From an uncultured candidate division Zixibacteria bacterium (GTDB lineage Bacteria; Zixibacteria; MSB-5A5; SM1-73), in contig CAIVRH010000037.1 in the NCBI GenBank assembly GCA_903908285.1, positions 1 to 64,000 of the forward strand: DNA of 64,000 nt. The letters are read 5' to 3'. A model generated the notes under the pieces. It had not been told where the DNA came from and searched no databases. It saw only the letters and a program-made list of their open reading frames with translations. Positions 33,074 through 42,433 of this stretch are shown one piece after another (position 1 is the first letter of the stretch; each line of letters opens with the position of its first letter). Made by a program: the position numbers and the translations under genes.

Positions 33074-35110
33074 ATGCGCAAACAGAAAAAGCAGGATTTG
33101 AACAAAACCTCACTTTTCCGCCAGAGGTGGCTTAGCGGGTTCGCTTTATTGGCCCAGGATGATTCAGGAGATAGGGGGGGGAGAAAAAGCGGGTCCGGCG
33201 GGTCTTCCGACAACCGCAAACCCCCGGATGGACAGAAAAATGGATTCAGATGGAAAAAAGGGACTCGCACCCTGATCTTCTGGGTATTCCTTCTTATGTT
33301 TTCCATCTCTCTGTTCCAATATTATTCCCGGAATAAGGGAGGAGAGGTGGTCATCACCTACACCGAGTTCATGCAGCAGCTGGAAGGGTCCAATATCAAA
33401 ACGGTAACTTTGGTGGAGAAGGATATTGAAGGGGAATTCATAAAAGAGTTTGCCAAAACCGACGGTAAGAAAACAGAAAACTACAGCAAGTTCAAACTCC
33501 ATATTCCCTTTGATGATCCCTCGCTTCTGGTGAAACTGCAGGGAAAAAACGTAGAGATAAATGCCAAAGCCGCCGGCACCAACTGGTCCGGGATTCTTTT
33601 GACCTCTCTTCCCTGGATAGTTCTGATAGGTGTCTGGTTCTTCCTCCTCCGGCAGATGCAGGGAGGGGGACCCAAGGGTCTTTTCTCCTTCGGAAAAAGC
33701 AAAGCCAAACTGTCGACCGGGGATCGTCCCAAGGTGACCTTCGAAGATGTGGCCGGAGCGGATGAAGCCAAGCAGGAGCTTCAGGAGGTGATCGAGTTTT
33801 TAAAGGATCCCGGTAAATTTCAAAAGCTGGGAGGAAAAATCCCCAAAGGGGTGCTCCTTTTAGGAGCTCCGGGAACCGGCAAGACTCTATTGGCCAGGGC
33901 GGTAGCGGGTGAAGCCGGAGTGCCCTTCTTCAGCATGAGCGGATCGGATTTCGTGGAGATGTTCGTGGGGGTAGGTGCCTCCCGGGTGAGGGACTTGTTT
34001 GACCAGGGGAAAAAGAACGCGCCTTGTATCCTATTCATCGATGAGATAGATGCGGTGGGACGGCACCGGGGAGCGGGATTGGGGGGGGGACACGATGAGA
34101 GGGAACAGACCTTAAACCAGCTTTTGGTGGAGATGGACGGATTCGATACCAACGAAGGGGTGATCCTTTTAGCCGCCACCAACCGCCCCGATGTTTTGGA
34201 CCCGGCTCTTTTAAGGCCGGGTAGATTCGACCGGCAGATCGTGGTGGATGTTCCGGACGTGAAGGGGAGAGAGGGGATCTTAAAAGTCCATACCCGTAAA
34301 TTACCCTTAGCGACGGATGTGAATCTCACCATCATCGCCCGGGGAACCCCCGGTCTATCCGGGGCAGACTTAGCCAATATCGTAAATGAAGCTGCACTCC
34401 TCGCCGCCAGAAGGAGCCATGACAAAGTTGCCATGCGGGATTTTGAGGATGCCGAAGACAAGGTGATGATGGGAACGGAGAGAAGAAGTTTGGTGATAAC
34501 CGAGGAGGAAAAGAAGCTGATCGCATACCACGAATCCGGACATGCCTTGATCGGGAAACTGGTTCCGGGCTCCGACCCGGTGCACAAGATGACCATAATC
34601 CCCCGGGGTTTGGCTTTGGGCATAACCCAGTATCTTCCCATCGACGAGAAACATACCCATTCCAGAAAATATTTAGAAACGAAACTTATGCACCTGATGG
34701 GTGGCCGGGTGGCGGAGAAACTGGTGTTTCACGAATTAACCACCGGTGCGGGAAACGACATAGAAAGATCCACCGAACTGGCGCGAAAGATGGTTTGCGA
34801 ATGGGGAATGAGCCAAAAGATAGGTCCTCTGACTTTCGGTAAAAAGGAGGAACAGATATTTTTGGGCAGAGAGATAGCCACTCATAGAGACTACAGCGAT
34901 GATACCGCGCAGGAAATCGACGAGGAGGTCAGAAGGATAGTGGAGGAAGCGGAGAATAAAGCCACCGATCTTTTAAGCGTTAATCTGGATAAGCTTCACC
35001 TCTTGGCAGGCGCCCTTTTGGAAAAAGAGATTTTGGACGGGGATCAAATCGACAGGATCCTGCGGGGGGAGAAATTAGCCCCGAACAAGGTGGAGACGGA
35101 AAAGGCTTAA
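33074..35110 (+). CDS. ftsH: ATP-dependent zinc metalloprotease FtsH
   Basis: Membrane-anchored AAA+ protease that degrades unstable or unassembled membrane and regulatory proteins. Two spans are at about 65-83 and 174-193. Walker A is GAPGTGKT (264-271), Walker B is [10 protein letters not shown] (320-329), the second region of homology contains [21 protein letters not shown], and the zinc site is HESGH (486-490). The N-terminus is unusual: about 60 residues rich in Lys, Gly and Ser precede the first span, where most FtsH have only a few. The 678-residue length is otherwise normal. Confidence 0.96.
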   Translation: MRKQKKQDLNKTSLFRQRWLSGFALLAQDDSGDRGGRKSGSGGSSDNRKPPDGQKNGFRWKKGTRTLIFWVFLLMFSISLFQYYSRNKGGEVVITYTEFMQQLEGSNIKTVTLVEKDIEGEFIKEFAKTDGKKTENYSKFKLHIPFDDPSLLVKLQGKNVEINAKAAGTNWSGILLTSLPWIVLIGVWFFLLRQMQGGGPKGLFSFGKSKAKLSTGDRPKVTFEDVAGADEAKQELQEVIEFLKDPGKFQKLGGKIPKGVLLLGAPGTGKTLLARAVAGEAGVPFFSMSGSDFVEMFVGVGASRVRDLFDQGKKNAPCILFIDEIDAVGRHRGAGLGGGHDEREQTLNQLLVEMDGFDTNEGVILLAATNRPDVLDPALLRPGRFDRQIVVDVPDVKGREGILKVHTRKLPLATDVNLTIIARGTPGLSGADLANIVNEAALLAARRSHDKVAMRDFEDAEDKVMMGTERRSLVITEEEKKLIAYHESGHALIGKLVPGSDPVHKMTIIPRGLALGITQYLPIDEKHTHSRKYLETKLMHLMGGRVAEKLVFHELTTGAGNDIERSTELARKMVCEWGMSQKIGPLTFGKKEEQIFLGREIATHRDYSDDTAQEIDEEVRRIVEEAENKATDLLSVNLDKLHLLAGALLEKEILDGDQIDRILRGEKLAPNKVETEKA

Positions 35111-35332
35111 ATCGTCCGCAGTCGACCGCCCTTCGACTTCGCTCAGGACAAGACCGCCGTCCGCCGTAAAAGCAAATCAAGAGGCAAGAATCCAACCTAT
35201 CATGAAGCATAGAGGCGGGAATTCATCCCGCCTGTTAATTGGGATCGCGTATGCATTCATACGAATATCCCGCCTTGTTAATTGATCGGTTGATGGTTAA
35301 AGCTATTCAGCACCTATATCTGCGATTACCAG
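35111..35332. repeat. Intergenic repeat block: GTCCGC unit and AGGCGGGA palindromes
   Basis: Bases 35112-35166 belong to the GTCCGC.GTC repeat family. Bases 35211-35280 contain AGGCGGGAATTCATCCCGCCT and a second ATATCCCGCCTTG half, related to the GGCGGGA..TCCCGCC family elsewhere. No gene or clear promoter for folE is seen. Confidence 0.65.
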
Positions 35333-35938
35333 ATGGATAAGAAGAAAATTCAAAAAGCGGTCAAGATGATTCTGGAGGCGGTGGGAGAGAATCCCCGGCG
35401 GGACGGACTGCGCGATACCCCCAAAAGGGTGGCGGATTTTTACGGGGAGATATTTGCCGGTCTCTCCGAAAATCCCGAAGCGCAGGTCAAACTTTACTCT
35501 GCCCAGACGGGCAGTCGTCTGACTGCTCCCGATCAGGACGAGATGATCATCGCCAAGAACATCTTCTTTCATTCCCTGTGCGAACATCATCTTCTCCCCT
35601 TCTTCGGTAAGGTCCATATCGCTTACCTTCCCGCGGATAACAAAATCACCGGATTCTCCCGGCTGGTGCGGGTGATCGAGGTTTTAGCCCGAAGACCCCA
35701 GTTGCAGGAACGCCTCACCGCTGAGATTGCCGATGTTTTGATGAAAATCTTAAAACCCCAGGGGGTGCTGGTTATCATCGAGGCGGAGCATATGTGCCTT
35801 TCCATGCGAGGTTTGAAGAAACCCGGATCGGTCACCGTCACCACCGCGGTGAGAGGGAAACTGAAAAAAGCCCACCTGAGAAAAGAAGCCATTACTTTGA
35901 TAAAAGGTTTTATCCCACTGAAGTCGTCTAAGGGGTAG
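35333..35938 (+). CDS. folE: GTP cyclohydrolase I
   Basis: Converts GTP to 7,8-dihydroneopterin triphosphate, the first step of folate synthesis. The protein has 201 residues. The zinc ligands Cys83, His86 (HSLCEHHLLPF) and Cys155 (AEHMCLSMRG) are present. NPRRDGLRDTPKRVADFY at the N-terminus and GFSRLVRVIEVLARRPQLQERLT confirm the type I family. It is followed by folP. Confidence 0.96.
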   Translation: MDKKKIQKAVKMILEAVGENPRRDGLRDTPKRVADFYGEIFAGLSENPEAQVKLYSAQTGSRLTAPDQDEMIIAKNIFFHSLCEHHLLPFFGKVHIAYLPADNKITGFSRLVRVIEVLARRPQLQERLTAEIADVLMKILKPQGVLVIIEAEHMCLSMRGLKKPGSVTVTTAVRGKLKKAHLRKEAITLIKGFIPLKSSKG

Positions 35939-35968
35939 ATGACGATTAACAAAGCATTCCCTGGATGA

Positions 35969-36076
35969 ACTCACCCTAAATCCCTCTCCCCGCTTTTAGC
36001 GGGATCTTCGACTTGAAAAGAGAGGGACTTTAACTTCTCTTTCTCTTTTTAAGAGAAGGGGTCAGGGGATGAGTTC
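35969..36076. repeat. Dispersed palindrome, CTCACCC family (expanded copy)
   Basis: GAACTCACCCTAAATCCCTCTCC at one end and GGGGTCAGGGGATGAGTTC at the other, with two additional inner segments (GCGGGATCTTCGACTTG and CTCTTTTTAAGAGAA). It shows that loops of this repeat family can carry insertions. Confidence 0.75.
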
Positions 36077-36088
36077 AAGAAAACTATT

Positions 36089-36925
36089 ATGATTATTTAT
36101 TTCAAGAAAAAGAAGTTCGATTTCTCCTCTCGCACTCATATCATGGGTGTTCTGAACGTGACTCCGGATTCATTCTCCGATGAGGGGAGGTTTTTCAAAT
36201 TCGATGATGCGGTAAGGCAGGGGATGAAAATGGCTGAAGAGGGGGCAGACTTAATCGATATCGGGGGGGAATCCACCCGCCCGGGATCAAATCCGGTCTC
36301 TCTGGAAGAGGAACTTTCCCGGGTAATCCCGGTGATCGAATCCTTATCCCAGCAAATAGATATTCCCATCTCCATCGATACCTACAAGGCGGAAGTGGCC
36401 AAAGAGGCTTTGGATGCCGGAGCCCGGATGATCAACGACATCAGCGCACTCCGTTTTGATCCGGAGTTGAAAAAGATTGCCGCCAAATATGATGTTCCCG
36501 TGGTTTTGATGCACATCCAAGGGACTCCCAAGAATATGCAACAGAATCCCTGGTATGAGGATGTAATAGGCGAGATCATCGGTTACTTGAAAGAGAGCAT
36601 TCAAATAGCGGTGGAGGCAGGAATCGAAAGAGAGAAGATAATAATCGATCCGGGAATCGGATTCGGAAAAAGGCTGGAGGATAACCTAAATATCTTGAAA
36701 AATCTAAAAAAGTTCTCTATATTGAACTGTCCGATCCTGATTGGCTGCTCTCGAAAATCCTTCATCGGCAAGATACTTAATCTGCCGGCCGAGGAAAGAT
36801 TGGAGGGTAGTTTGGCAGCATTGGCTGTGGCAGTGATGAATGGAGCCAATCTGGTGCGGGTACATGATGTCAAGGAGAGCAAAAGGGTGGTTTCCATAGT
36901 TGATGCGATCTTGCACGCAGGTTGA
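36089..36925 (+). CDS. folP: Dihydropteroate synthase
   Basis: Condenses 6-hydroxymethyl-7,8-dihydropterin pyrophosphate with p-aminobenzoate in folate synthesis (the sulfonamide target). A 278-residue TIM barrel with MGVLNVTPDSFSDEG at 19-33 and IDIGGESTRPGS at 57-68, plus the pyrophosphate-binding 'PILIGCSRKSFIGK'. folP is often next to cdaA; here about 5.5 kb separates them. Confidence 0.96.
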   Translation: MIIYFKKKKFDFSSRTHIMGVLNVTPDSFSDEGRFFKFDDAVRQGMKMAEEGADLIDIGGESTRPGSNPVSLEEELSRVIPVIESLSQQIDIPISIDTYKAEVAKEALDAGARMINDISALRFDPELKKIAAKYDVPVVLMHIQGTPKNMQQNPWYEDVIGEIIGYLKESIQIAVEAGIEREKIIIDPGIGFGKRLEDNLNILKNLKKFSILNCPILIGCSRKSFIGKILNLPAEERLEGSLAALAVAVMNGANLVRVHDVKESKRVVSIVDAILHAG

Positions 36926-37007
36926 AGATAGGAGTACATTCTTACCTTTATCATTTTCCCTGAAGCAGTAGACAGGGGGAACTGAAGATCATGATTAGGG
37001 AGAAAGC

Positions 37008-37490
37008 ATGGAGAAGAAACCCAAATTCCGGAAATCCTGGCAGGAAAAATTAAAAGATAAAAAAGACTTACCAAAATTCGTAATAATCACCGACAAAATG
37101 AGCAAGAGATGGGGGAAGCCGGGAGATACCTGCGTGATACCTGCACCCATGGAAGTCGACGAGATCATGAGAAAAGTTCCCAAAGGGAAACTCACCACCA
37201 TTAATCAAATTCGGCAAAAATTGGCAAAAAAACACGGCGTCACCATCGGGTGTCCCATAACCACTGGAATCTTTGCCTGGGTGGCTGCTCATGCAGCAGA
37301 CGAAGCAAAAGCAGAAGGGAAGAAAAGAATCACTCCATTTTGGCGGACTTTGAAAGAAGGCGGGGTGATAAACGAGAAATACCCCGGAGGGGTAAAGGAA
37401 CAGAAAGGAATATTGAAAAAGGAGGGATTTAAGGTAATCCCTAAGGGGAAAAAGTCGGTGGTGATGGATTTTGAAAAATATCTCTCTTAG
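37008..37490 (+). CDS. Alkyltransferase-like (MGMT DNA-binding domain) protein
   Basis: A 160-residue protein related to the DNA-binding domain of O6-methylguanine-DNA methyltransferase. The recognition-helix stretch KVPKGKLTTINQIRQKLAKK and the segment ITPFWRTLKEGGVINEKYPGG match the region that in active enzymes is IPCHRVI...GGY.GG. The acceptor Cys is absent: PFWR (110-113) stands where PCHR would be, as in ATL proteins (usually PWHR). It may flag alkylated bases for repair rather than repair them. It has a Lys-rich N-terminus of about 40 residues and a separate C-terminal extension. Confidence 0.82.
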   Translation: MEKKPKFRKSWQEKLKDKKDLPKFVIITDKMSKRWGKPGDTCVIPAPMEVDEIMRKVPKGKLTTINQIRQKLAKKHGVTIGCPITTGIFAWVAAHAADEAKAEGKKRITPFWRTLKEGGVINEKYPGGVKEQKGILKKEGFKVIPKGKKSVVMDFEKYLS

Positions 37491-37533
37491 ACATCAGTAA
37501 AGAAACTGTCGGCGAATTAGACGGAGTTGTTAT

Positions 37534-37650
37534 ATGATAAAAATCAACCGTGCTACCGTCCTCTTGTATTTTATCGTAGCCTTGATATTCAGCTTGTCTT
37601 TGATGACAGATTATTGTCTTGCCCAAAAACATGCCATAGTGGTATATTAA
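37534..37650 (+). pseudogene. Signal-peptide fragment of a broken secreted-protein gene
   Basis: A 38-codon frame encodes a good export signal: basic MIKINR, hydrophobic ATVLLYFIVALIFSLSLM, then CLAQ-KHAIVVY and a stop. The mature part is missing. The stop comes at the junction with the tail of the radical SAM gene. It could be the N-terminus of the PAP2-like gene whose C-terminus survives at 42240-42407, separated by the inserted 4.6 kb, but that link is inferred. Confidence 0.5.
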
Positions 37651-39065
37651 TTAATACGATACCAAATTCTTTTTTTCTCAAGCTCTCTTTTTACCAGTTT
37701 GAATAGGAGCTGGGGGAGCCTGATCAAAATATGCACTAAATCGTGTTTAGTCAGAAGTCGTGCCCGGTAGACCTTTTGGAGTATCCGCCCGATCTGTCCG
37801 AAACTGTAAAATCCAAATTTTATCCTATCTCGTATCCGCTTTAAGTCTTTCAGGCTATGCCGGTCTGAATACACGGCACCGCCCACGGAATCATAGTGAT
37901 ATCCGGGTGTATTTTCGACCACTTCTTTCATCGGGGAATATTTTTCTATTCTGAGCTTCTGGAAACTGATTGAATCAAGCTTCAACTCTTTTGCAAACCG
38001 AGCAATATATACCATCTCCTCTTCCGTCTCCCCGATATTCCCGTAAATAAAATAGCCATGAATGTAGAAATTATAGTGGTTTAAGATCTTGAATGCCTCC
38101 CGGATCTGCTGCTGGGTAAAACCCTTATTGATCTGTGTTAAAATCTTGTCATGGGGCGATTCTATGCCGATGAAAAAAATCTTGAAACCGGCCTTTTCCG
38201 CCTTTTTTAGAAGTCCTGCATTCCTGGCGATTTCGATTCGGGTCTGAACGATAAATATTTTCTTGATTCCATTTTCTATAATCAGCTCGCATAGTTTTTC
38301 GCTTCTTTTGGGATTCGTGAATAAATTGTCGTCACTGAACATGACCACGTCGGCTGTAATACTCTTTAGCTCTTCCATAACCGATTCAAGCGGCCTCTCC
38401 GTGTATTTCCTTTTCTGCCCGAGGGGATTCAAGCTAAAGGTGCAAAACTTGCAGTGGTATGGACACCCCCGGGAGGTGAGTATCGTGTCGAAGGTAAGAG
38501 TCGTTATTGTGACCCCGTTTTGTATCCAATGGTAATCGTGCCTTCTCAGTGATCGGTCGGGGAAAGCAACATGCAACATATCCGGAAGGGATCGGTTCTT
38601 ATTGTGAATCACCGTTCCGTTCTCCCGATAGGAGAGCCCAAGAATATCTTTATGGGGAAAGCCCTGTACCACCTCCCGGATGGTCTCTTCCCCTTCGCCT
38701 CTCACAACCAGATCGATATTCGGGCATCTGGCAAAGAGGGATTCGACCTCTTCAGTCGCCTTATGTCCTCCGACCACGGTGAGAACTTCGTCCGGCAATT
38801 TACAGATGAGATTGCAAATTGCGTCAAACTGGGAATCCCAGGTAATACTTATGCATAATAGGTCTATCTCTTGGTTGATAAACTCGGACAACCTTTTGAC
38901 ATCCCGATATCCCTGTTCGTATCTCAAATCCAGGAGAGTTACCTTACCCACCAGCTCTTTTATGTTCGCCGCGATGTATTCCAGACCCGTGGGAGGAAAG
39001 ATTCCCATGGTGGCTGTGGAATCTTTAAAATAGGGATTTAAGGCAAGTACATGTTGATATTTCAT
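37647..39065 (-). CDS. Radical SAM protein with N-terminal B12-binding-like domain
   Basis: A 472-residue protein. Residues 1-150 have the alternating strand/helix layout of a cobalamin-binding domain (LLCISITWDSQFDAI, 'LTVVGGHKATEEVESLF', VVRGEGEETIREVV), but no DxHxxG motif was noted. The 4Fe-4S motif is Cys201-x3-Cys205-x2-Cys208 (SRGCPYHCKFCTF), followed by MFSDDNLFTNPKRSEKLCEL and GYFIYGNIGETEEEM, typical of radical SAM/B12 proteins (BchE/elongator type). The reaction is unknown. It is oriented opposite to the core block and lies in the region inserted between folP and cdaA. Confidence 0.9.
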   Translation of the reverse strand: MKYQHVLALNPYFKDSTATMGIFPPTGLEYIAANIKELVGKVTLLDLRYEQGYRDVKRLSEFINQEIDLLCISITWDSQFDAICNLICKLPDEVLTVVGGHKATEEVESLFARCPNIDLVVRGEGEETIREVVQGFPHKDILGLSYRENGTVIHNKNRSLPDMLHVAFPDRSLRRHDYHWIQNGVTITTLTFDTILTSRGCPYHCKFCTFSLNPLGQKRKYTERPLESVMEELKSITADVVMFSDDNLFTNPKRSEKLCELIIENGIKKIFIVQTRIEIARNAGLLKKAEKAGFKIFFIGIESPHDKILTQINKGFTQQQIREAFKILNHYNFYIHGYFIYGNIGETEEEMVYIARFAKELKLDSISFQKLRIEKYSPMKEVVENTPGYHYDSVGGAVYSDRHSLKDLKRIRDRIKFGFYSFGQIGRILQKVYRARLLTKHDLVHILIRLPQLLFKLVKRELEKKRIWYRIN

Positions 39066-39121
39066 TTTTTAAGATCCTTTGTTTTGACGGGTTGACATCT
39101 AGCTAATTGTGAACAAGCTGC

Positions 39122-39469
39122 TGTCCTGCCCCCGGTTATTGTGCCACTTTTTAAGTTAGTCCTGCCAGAGCAACTGTCAAGTTGTTTTGAGGTTTGATTG
39201 CTTCCGGTGCCGGTGGATGATAGCTGGTCGAGCGGTGCGGGCGTTTAGTGTTGTATTGCAGACACCAATGATAATACTCTGCTCGCAGACACTAATCTTC
39301 TTGCACGCCTGAACTAACATCTGGCCTCGAGATAAATCTACTTCTGCCTCCCGCAATTTGCGAACTATGCTCTCTGCTGTAAACCGTTACCGATCCATAC
39401 TATCCTCCTTACTCTGCCCAGTCTAATATACTAACTTCTAAACTGGACCAAAATATGGGAGCCAGGTCA
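39122..39469. mobile_element. Miniature, internally deleted IS3-family copy (copy A)
   Basis: 348 bases bounded by TGTCCTGCCCCC (left) and GGCTCC-type ...CCAGGTCA (right), matching both ends of the full copy at 40936-42238. Reading minus, the start of orfA is recognisable (RFTAESIVRKLREAEVDLSR, then KISVCEQ), joined directly to the end of orfB (YNTKRPHRSTSYHPPAPE). It is therefore a large deletion derivative that keeps both termini. It carries stop codons and encodes nothing functional. Confidence 0.85.
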
Positions 39470-39514
39470 ACCTTACACGCGGCATTTGGATAAATTCGGA
39501 ATTAAAAACTTCTA

Positions 39515-40927
39515 TCACCTCCAAAGCTGCCACCATTTTCGTCGCTTAATTCGACGCGGCGCCAAATTTCGGAATGCAAATGAGAGTTCTTTAATATTTT
39601 GATAACGTTGTTCAGGTCTTTTTGATATGCATTTTTCAACTATCTCCCAAATAGGAGAATCAATCGGGTCTGGATTAAAACTCGACTGTAGCTCGTACAT
39701 CTGTTGCCAATAGTCTCTTAGATTAGAATCCCCCTTCTGCGCTCGAACAAATGGATTTGTTCCCATAGAAATTTCATATAGAGTTATTCCGAAAGAGTAT
39801 ATATCATTTCGGATGTCAGCACTTGCGGCGTCGGTGAATTGCTCTGGAGCCATATAGGGTGGTGTTCCACAACCCGCTCCCTCCATGGTGGCAATTGAAA
39901 GGGTGCCTCCTGAAGATAATTGACCCGATTGGTGGTTTTTTATGATACTAGTTCGATCGAATACTTTTGCAAGCCCAAAGTCTGAGATTCTAAGCACTCG
40001 GGTGTGAGCATCAAACATTCTCAGGTCTTTTTCAGATTCGGTATCCGGTAAAATAACTTCCCACTTATCCATCATAAGGTTTTCAGGCTTGATATCCCTA
40101 TGGCAGAGGAGGCCTTGCGCTTGAGCATGACTCATTCCATAACAAAACTGTAGTCCCCATTCAATGATCCTTTCTAGCGTAATCCCATCTTTATATAAAG
40201 ATTCTTTTCTTTCAGCGATATCCTTGATATGGTCACGTAGGGTGATTCTACCGGCATAATCTGGTGCGATATAGAGCATTTCCAAATATGGGCGGTTCTC
40301 AAACTCAAATGCAGATAATGCTGACACAATATTCGGGTGTTGACCCAGTGAAATCCATGTTTTGGCTTCTTCAATAAATCTGAGTCTCATTGACTCTGAC
40401 TGCAGATATTCATCACGATATGTTTTTAATGCCGTTTCTTGATTTGTTGCATGATTTACAACTAAATATACTATTCCCATTCCGCCCTTATTTAGAACTC
40501 CCAATACTTCCCGGTCATGTCCTATCCATTGACTTTTTCGGTAAGGAACACCGGGTAATGAATCCACAATTTTTTCACTAACTTCCATTTTTGTGGTTTC
40601 AATCATTGCATCATTTGCTGTATTGTGTATTGAGTAAAGCATATCGAGTTTCATGACTGTAAACGCTTGGATTGTTGAATCATGAAGTGCTACCAAACTT
40701 ATCTTTTTACCACGAGGTATACATTCTCGTCTGGCCCCTTCAAGAGCATACATTGTTTCATCAAATGGGGTCCATGACTTGTGGAAGTCAATAATGATTT
40801 GCTTCTGATTACCCCGAAGTACCTCTTCTATGATTTCGTCACCAATCATTATCATTTGCTGCTTATTTACTTTGTCTGGAATTGCAAGGATAATCGAATT
40901 ACCGCGAACAGATCTAATCAAACCCAT
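39515..40927 (-). CDS. STAS-like domain fused to a Ser/Thr protein kinase
   Basis: A 470-residue protein. Residues about 5-115 look like a STAS domain (SIILAIPDKVNKQQM, 'QIIIDFHKSWTPFDETMYALE', KISLVALHDSTIQAFTVM). The kinase domain begins near 135: Gly loop NKGGMGIVYLV (147-157), Lys168 in ALKTY, HRDIKPEN (276-283), DFG (316-318) and APE (360-362). All catalytic residues are present, with a long activation segment. There is no transmembrane segment. The ribosome site (GGAGGT) overlaps the left end of the flanking IS copy. It is likely cytosolic and sensing a partner through the STAS part, which is inferred. Confidence 0.88.
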   Translation of the reverse strand: MGLIRSVRGNSIILAIPDKVNKQQMIMIGDEIIEEVLRGNQKQIIIDFHKSWTPFDETMYALEGARRECIPRGKKISLVALHDSTIQAFTVMKLDMLYSIHNTANDAMIETTKMEVSEKIVDSLPGVPYRKSQWIGHDREVLGVLNKGGMGIVYLVVNHATNQETALKTYRDEYLQSESMRLRFIEEAKTWISLGQHPNIVSALSAFEFENRPYLEMLYIAPDYAGRITLRDHIKDIAERKESLYKDGITLERIIEWGLQFCYGMSHAQAQGLLCHRDIKPENLMMDKWEVILPDTESEKDLRMFDAHTRVLRISDFGLAKVFDRTSIIKNHQSGQLSSGGTLSIATMEGAGCGTPPYMAPEQFTDAASADIRNDIYSFGITLYEISMGTNPFVRAQKGDSNLRDYWQQMYELQSSFNPDPIDSPIWEIVEKCISKRPEQRYQNIKELSFAFRNLAPRRIKRRKWWQLWR

Positions 40928-41056
40928 TTTACCTCCGTCCCGCCCCCAGTTATTGTGCTACTTTTTAAGTTAGTCCTGCTATAGCAATTGTCAAGTTATT
41001 TTGAGTTTTAATCCCGCCTTTGGCGGGACGGGTCAATTCCCCGCCGCTTGTGGCGT

Positions 41057-41890
41057 TTATGGTTCAAATTCCTTCCGATACTCCGCTGCTTGCGGATGGT
41101 AGCCAAGTGAGCAGTGCGGGCGAATAGTATTGTAATGCTGACGCCAGTCTTTGATCAAAACCCGGGCTTCGTTTAAAGTATAGAAAATCTCTCGATTCAA
41201 CAGTTCGTCCCGCAGCTTACCAATAAATGACTCAAAGTAGCCATTCTCCCATGGCGAACCAGGTTCAATAAACAAGGTCTGGACACCAAGCCTGGTCAGC
41301 CAATCCCGAACAACTTTGGCCGTAAATTCCGAACCGTTATCGGAACGTACATAAGCTGGAATCCCTCGCTTGACAAATAACTGACCCAACTGGTAAAGAA
41401 CATCTTCCGACGTTAATCTGCGAGTCACATCGACCGCCAGGCATTCCCGGGTATATTCATCAATCCCGGCAAGGATTCGAATGGACCGGCCAGCATGAGT
41501 CCTTTCCAATGCAAAGTCATACGACCATAAATGATTGGGATACTCAGCCCGCTGGCGAACACAAGAACCGTCATTTAGCAACAGATAACCCCGCTTAGGT
41601 TGTTTTTGGGGTACTCTTAACCCTTCCTGTCGCCAGATCCGCTCGACTCGCTTGTGGTTTATATGAAAACCTTCCTGCCGAAGCAGAGCCGAAATCCGGC
41701 GATAACCATAACGACCATACTCACCAGCTAACTCGATGACTTTCCTTATCTACCCTGATTCCTCATCGGTTACTTTATTCCGATGTCGCTGGGTTGATCG
41801 AGCCTGACCAAGAACCCGACAGGCTCTCCGTTCTGATACGCCCAGCAACCGACGAACTCGATCCACTACCTGACGCCGTCGGGCTGGCTT
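41057..41890 (-). pseudogene. IS3-family orfB transposase (DDE), amber-interrupted
   Basis: The frame overlapping the end of orfA reads EACKPARRRQVVDRVRRLLG, SERRACRVLGQARSTQRHRN, then a TAG at 41752-41754, then IRKVIELAGEYGRYGYRRIS and the catalytic core. The DDE residues are visible: Asp in SYDFALER, Asp in RSDNGSEF and Glu in ENGYFESF. The C-terminal part alone (from about 41581) is open. An active orfB would need read-through of the stop, so it is presumed dead. Confidence 0.9.
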
Positions 41891-42167
41891 ACAAGCTTCC
41901 CGAGGCGGCTTCTTTCAGTATGGAAATCTCCAGAGCCTGCTTAGCTACTAACTTCTTCAAACGGGCATTCTCTCTCTCCAACTCCCTGAGATGCTTCGCC
42001 TGATCCAGACGCAAACCACCATACTCCTTACGCCAGCGATAATAGGTCTACTCACAGACACCGATCTTTTTACACACCTGCGCTAACGTCTGCCCTCGAG
42101 ATAAATCTACTTCTGCCTCCCGCAATTTGCGAACTATGCTCTCTGCTGTAAACCGCTGCCGACCCAT
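41889..42167 (-). pseudogene. IS3-family orfA (helix-turn-helix), amber-interrupted
   Basis: Starts MGRQRFTAESIVRKLREAEV, a classic IS3 OrfA/HTH_21 N-terminus, and ends in a leucine-zipper-like LRELERENARLKKLVAKQ. Codon 40 is TAG (after KKIGVCE) where a Gln-encoding codon is expected and is present in copy A. This splits the 92-residue protein into two pieces. Confidence 0.9.
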
Positions 42168-42239
42168 ACTATTCTTCTTCCTCTGTCCAGCCTAATATAC
42201 TAACTTTTAAACTGGACCGAAATATGGGGGGCAGGTCAG

Positions 42240-42407
42240 CTTTCGGACATTGTGGTAGGAGGTGCCTTGGGGTATGTGTGCGCCCGGCAGGTAATACGGG
42301 ATAATACCGAGCCCGCCGCTCCTGCCGGAAGCCCGTTTGAAGTCTTTAAGGTTGACTTTGAACCGGCACAAGGTTATTATGGAATCAGGGTGCAGGTGGA
42401 ATATTAA
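42240..42407 (+). pseudogene. C-terminal remnant of a PAP2-type phosphatase
   Basis: A 55-codon frame with no start that begins right at the IS right end: LSDIVVGGALGYVCARQVIR, then a Pro-rich hinge and FEPAQGYYGIRVQVEY before the stop. 'LSDIVVGGALGY' matches the last conserved motif of PAP2 lipid phosphatases (SR-x5-H-x3-D). The insertion or an associated deletion removed the rest of the gene. Confidence 0.65.
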
Positions 42408-42433
42408 TCCATCATTCCTTTGGGAAACCGTCT

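Larger units (their letters stand above)
40936..42238 (-). mobile_element. IS3-family insertion sequence (copy B, inactivated)
   Basis: A 1303-base element bounded by CGTCCCGCCCCC and ...GGGGGGCAGGTCA, imperfect inverted ends. It carries the two overlapping frames of the IS3 group on the minus strand: orfA (HTH) and orfB (DDE integrase). Both are interrupted by an in-frame TAG. Copy A at 39122-39469 is in the same orientation, so the kinase gene between them is flanked by direct IS repeats. No clear target duplication was found. Confidence 0.9.

Noticed and set aside
33820-34641. Long minus-strand frame (273 codons) inside ftsH
   Set aside because: It is fully antisense to a well-conserved ATPase and its sequence is Pro/Ser-rich shadow composition with no domain.
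39099-39480. Idea that copy A is an autonomous short IS
   Set aside because: Its only frame is a fusion of the start of orfA and the end of orfB with stops and no catalytic core, so it is a deletion derivative.
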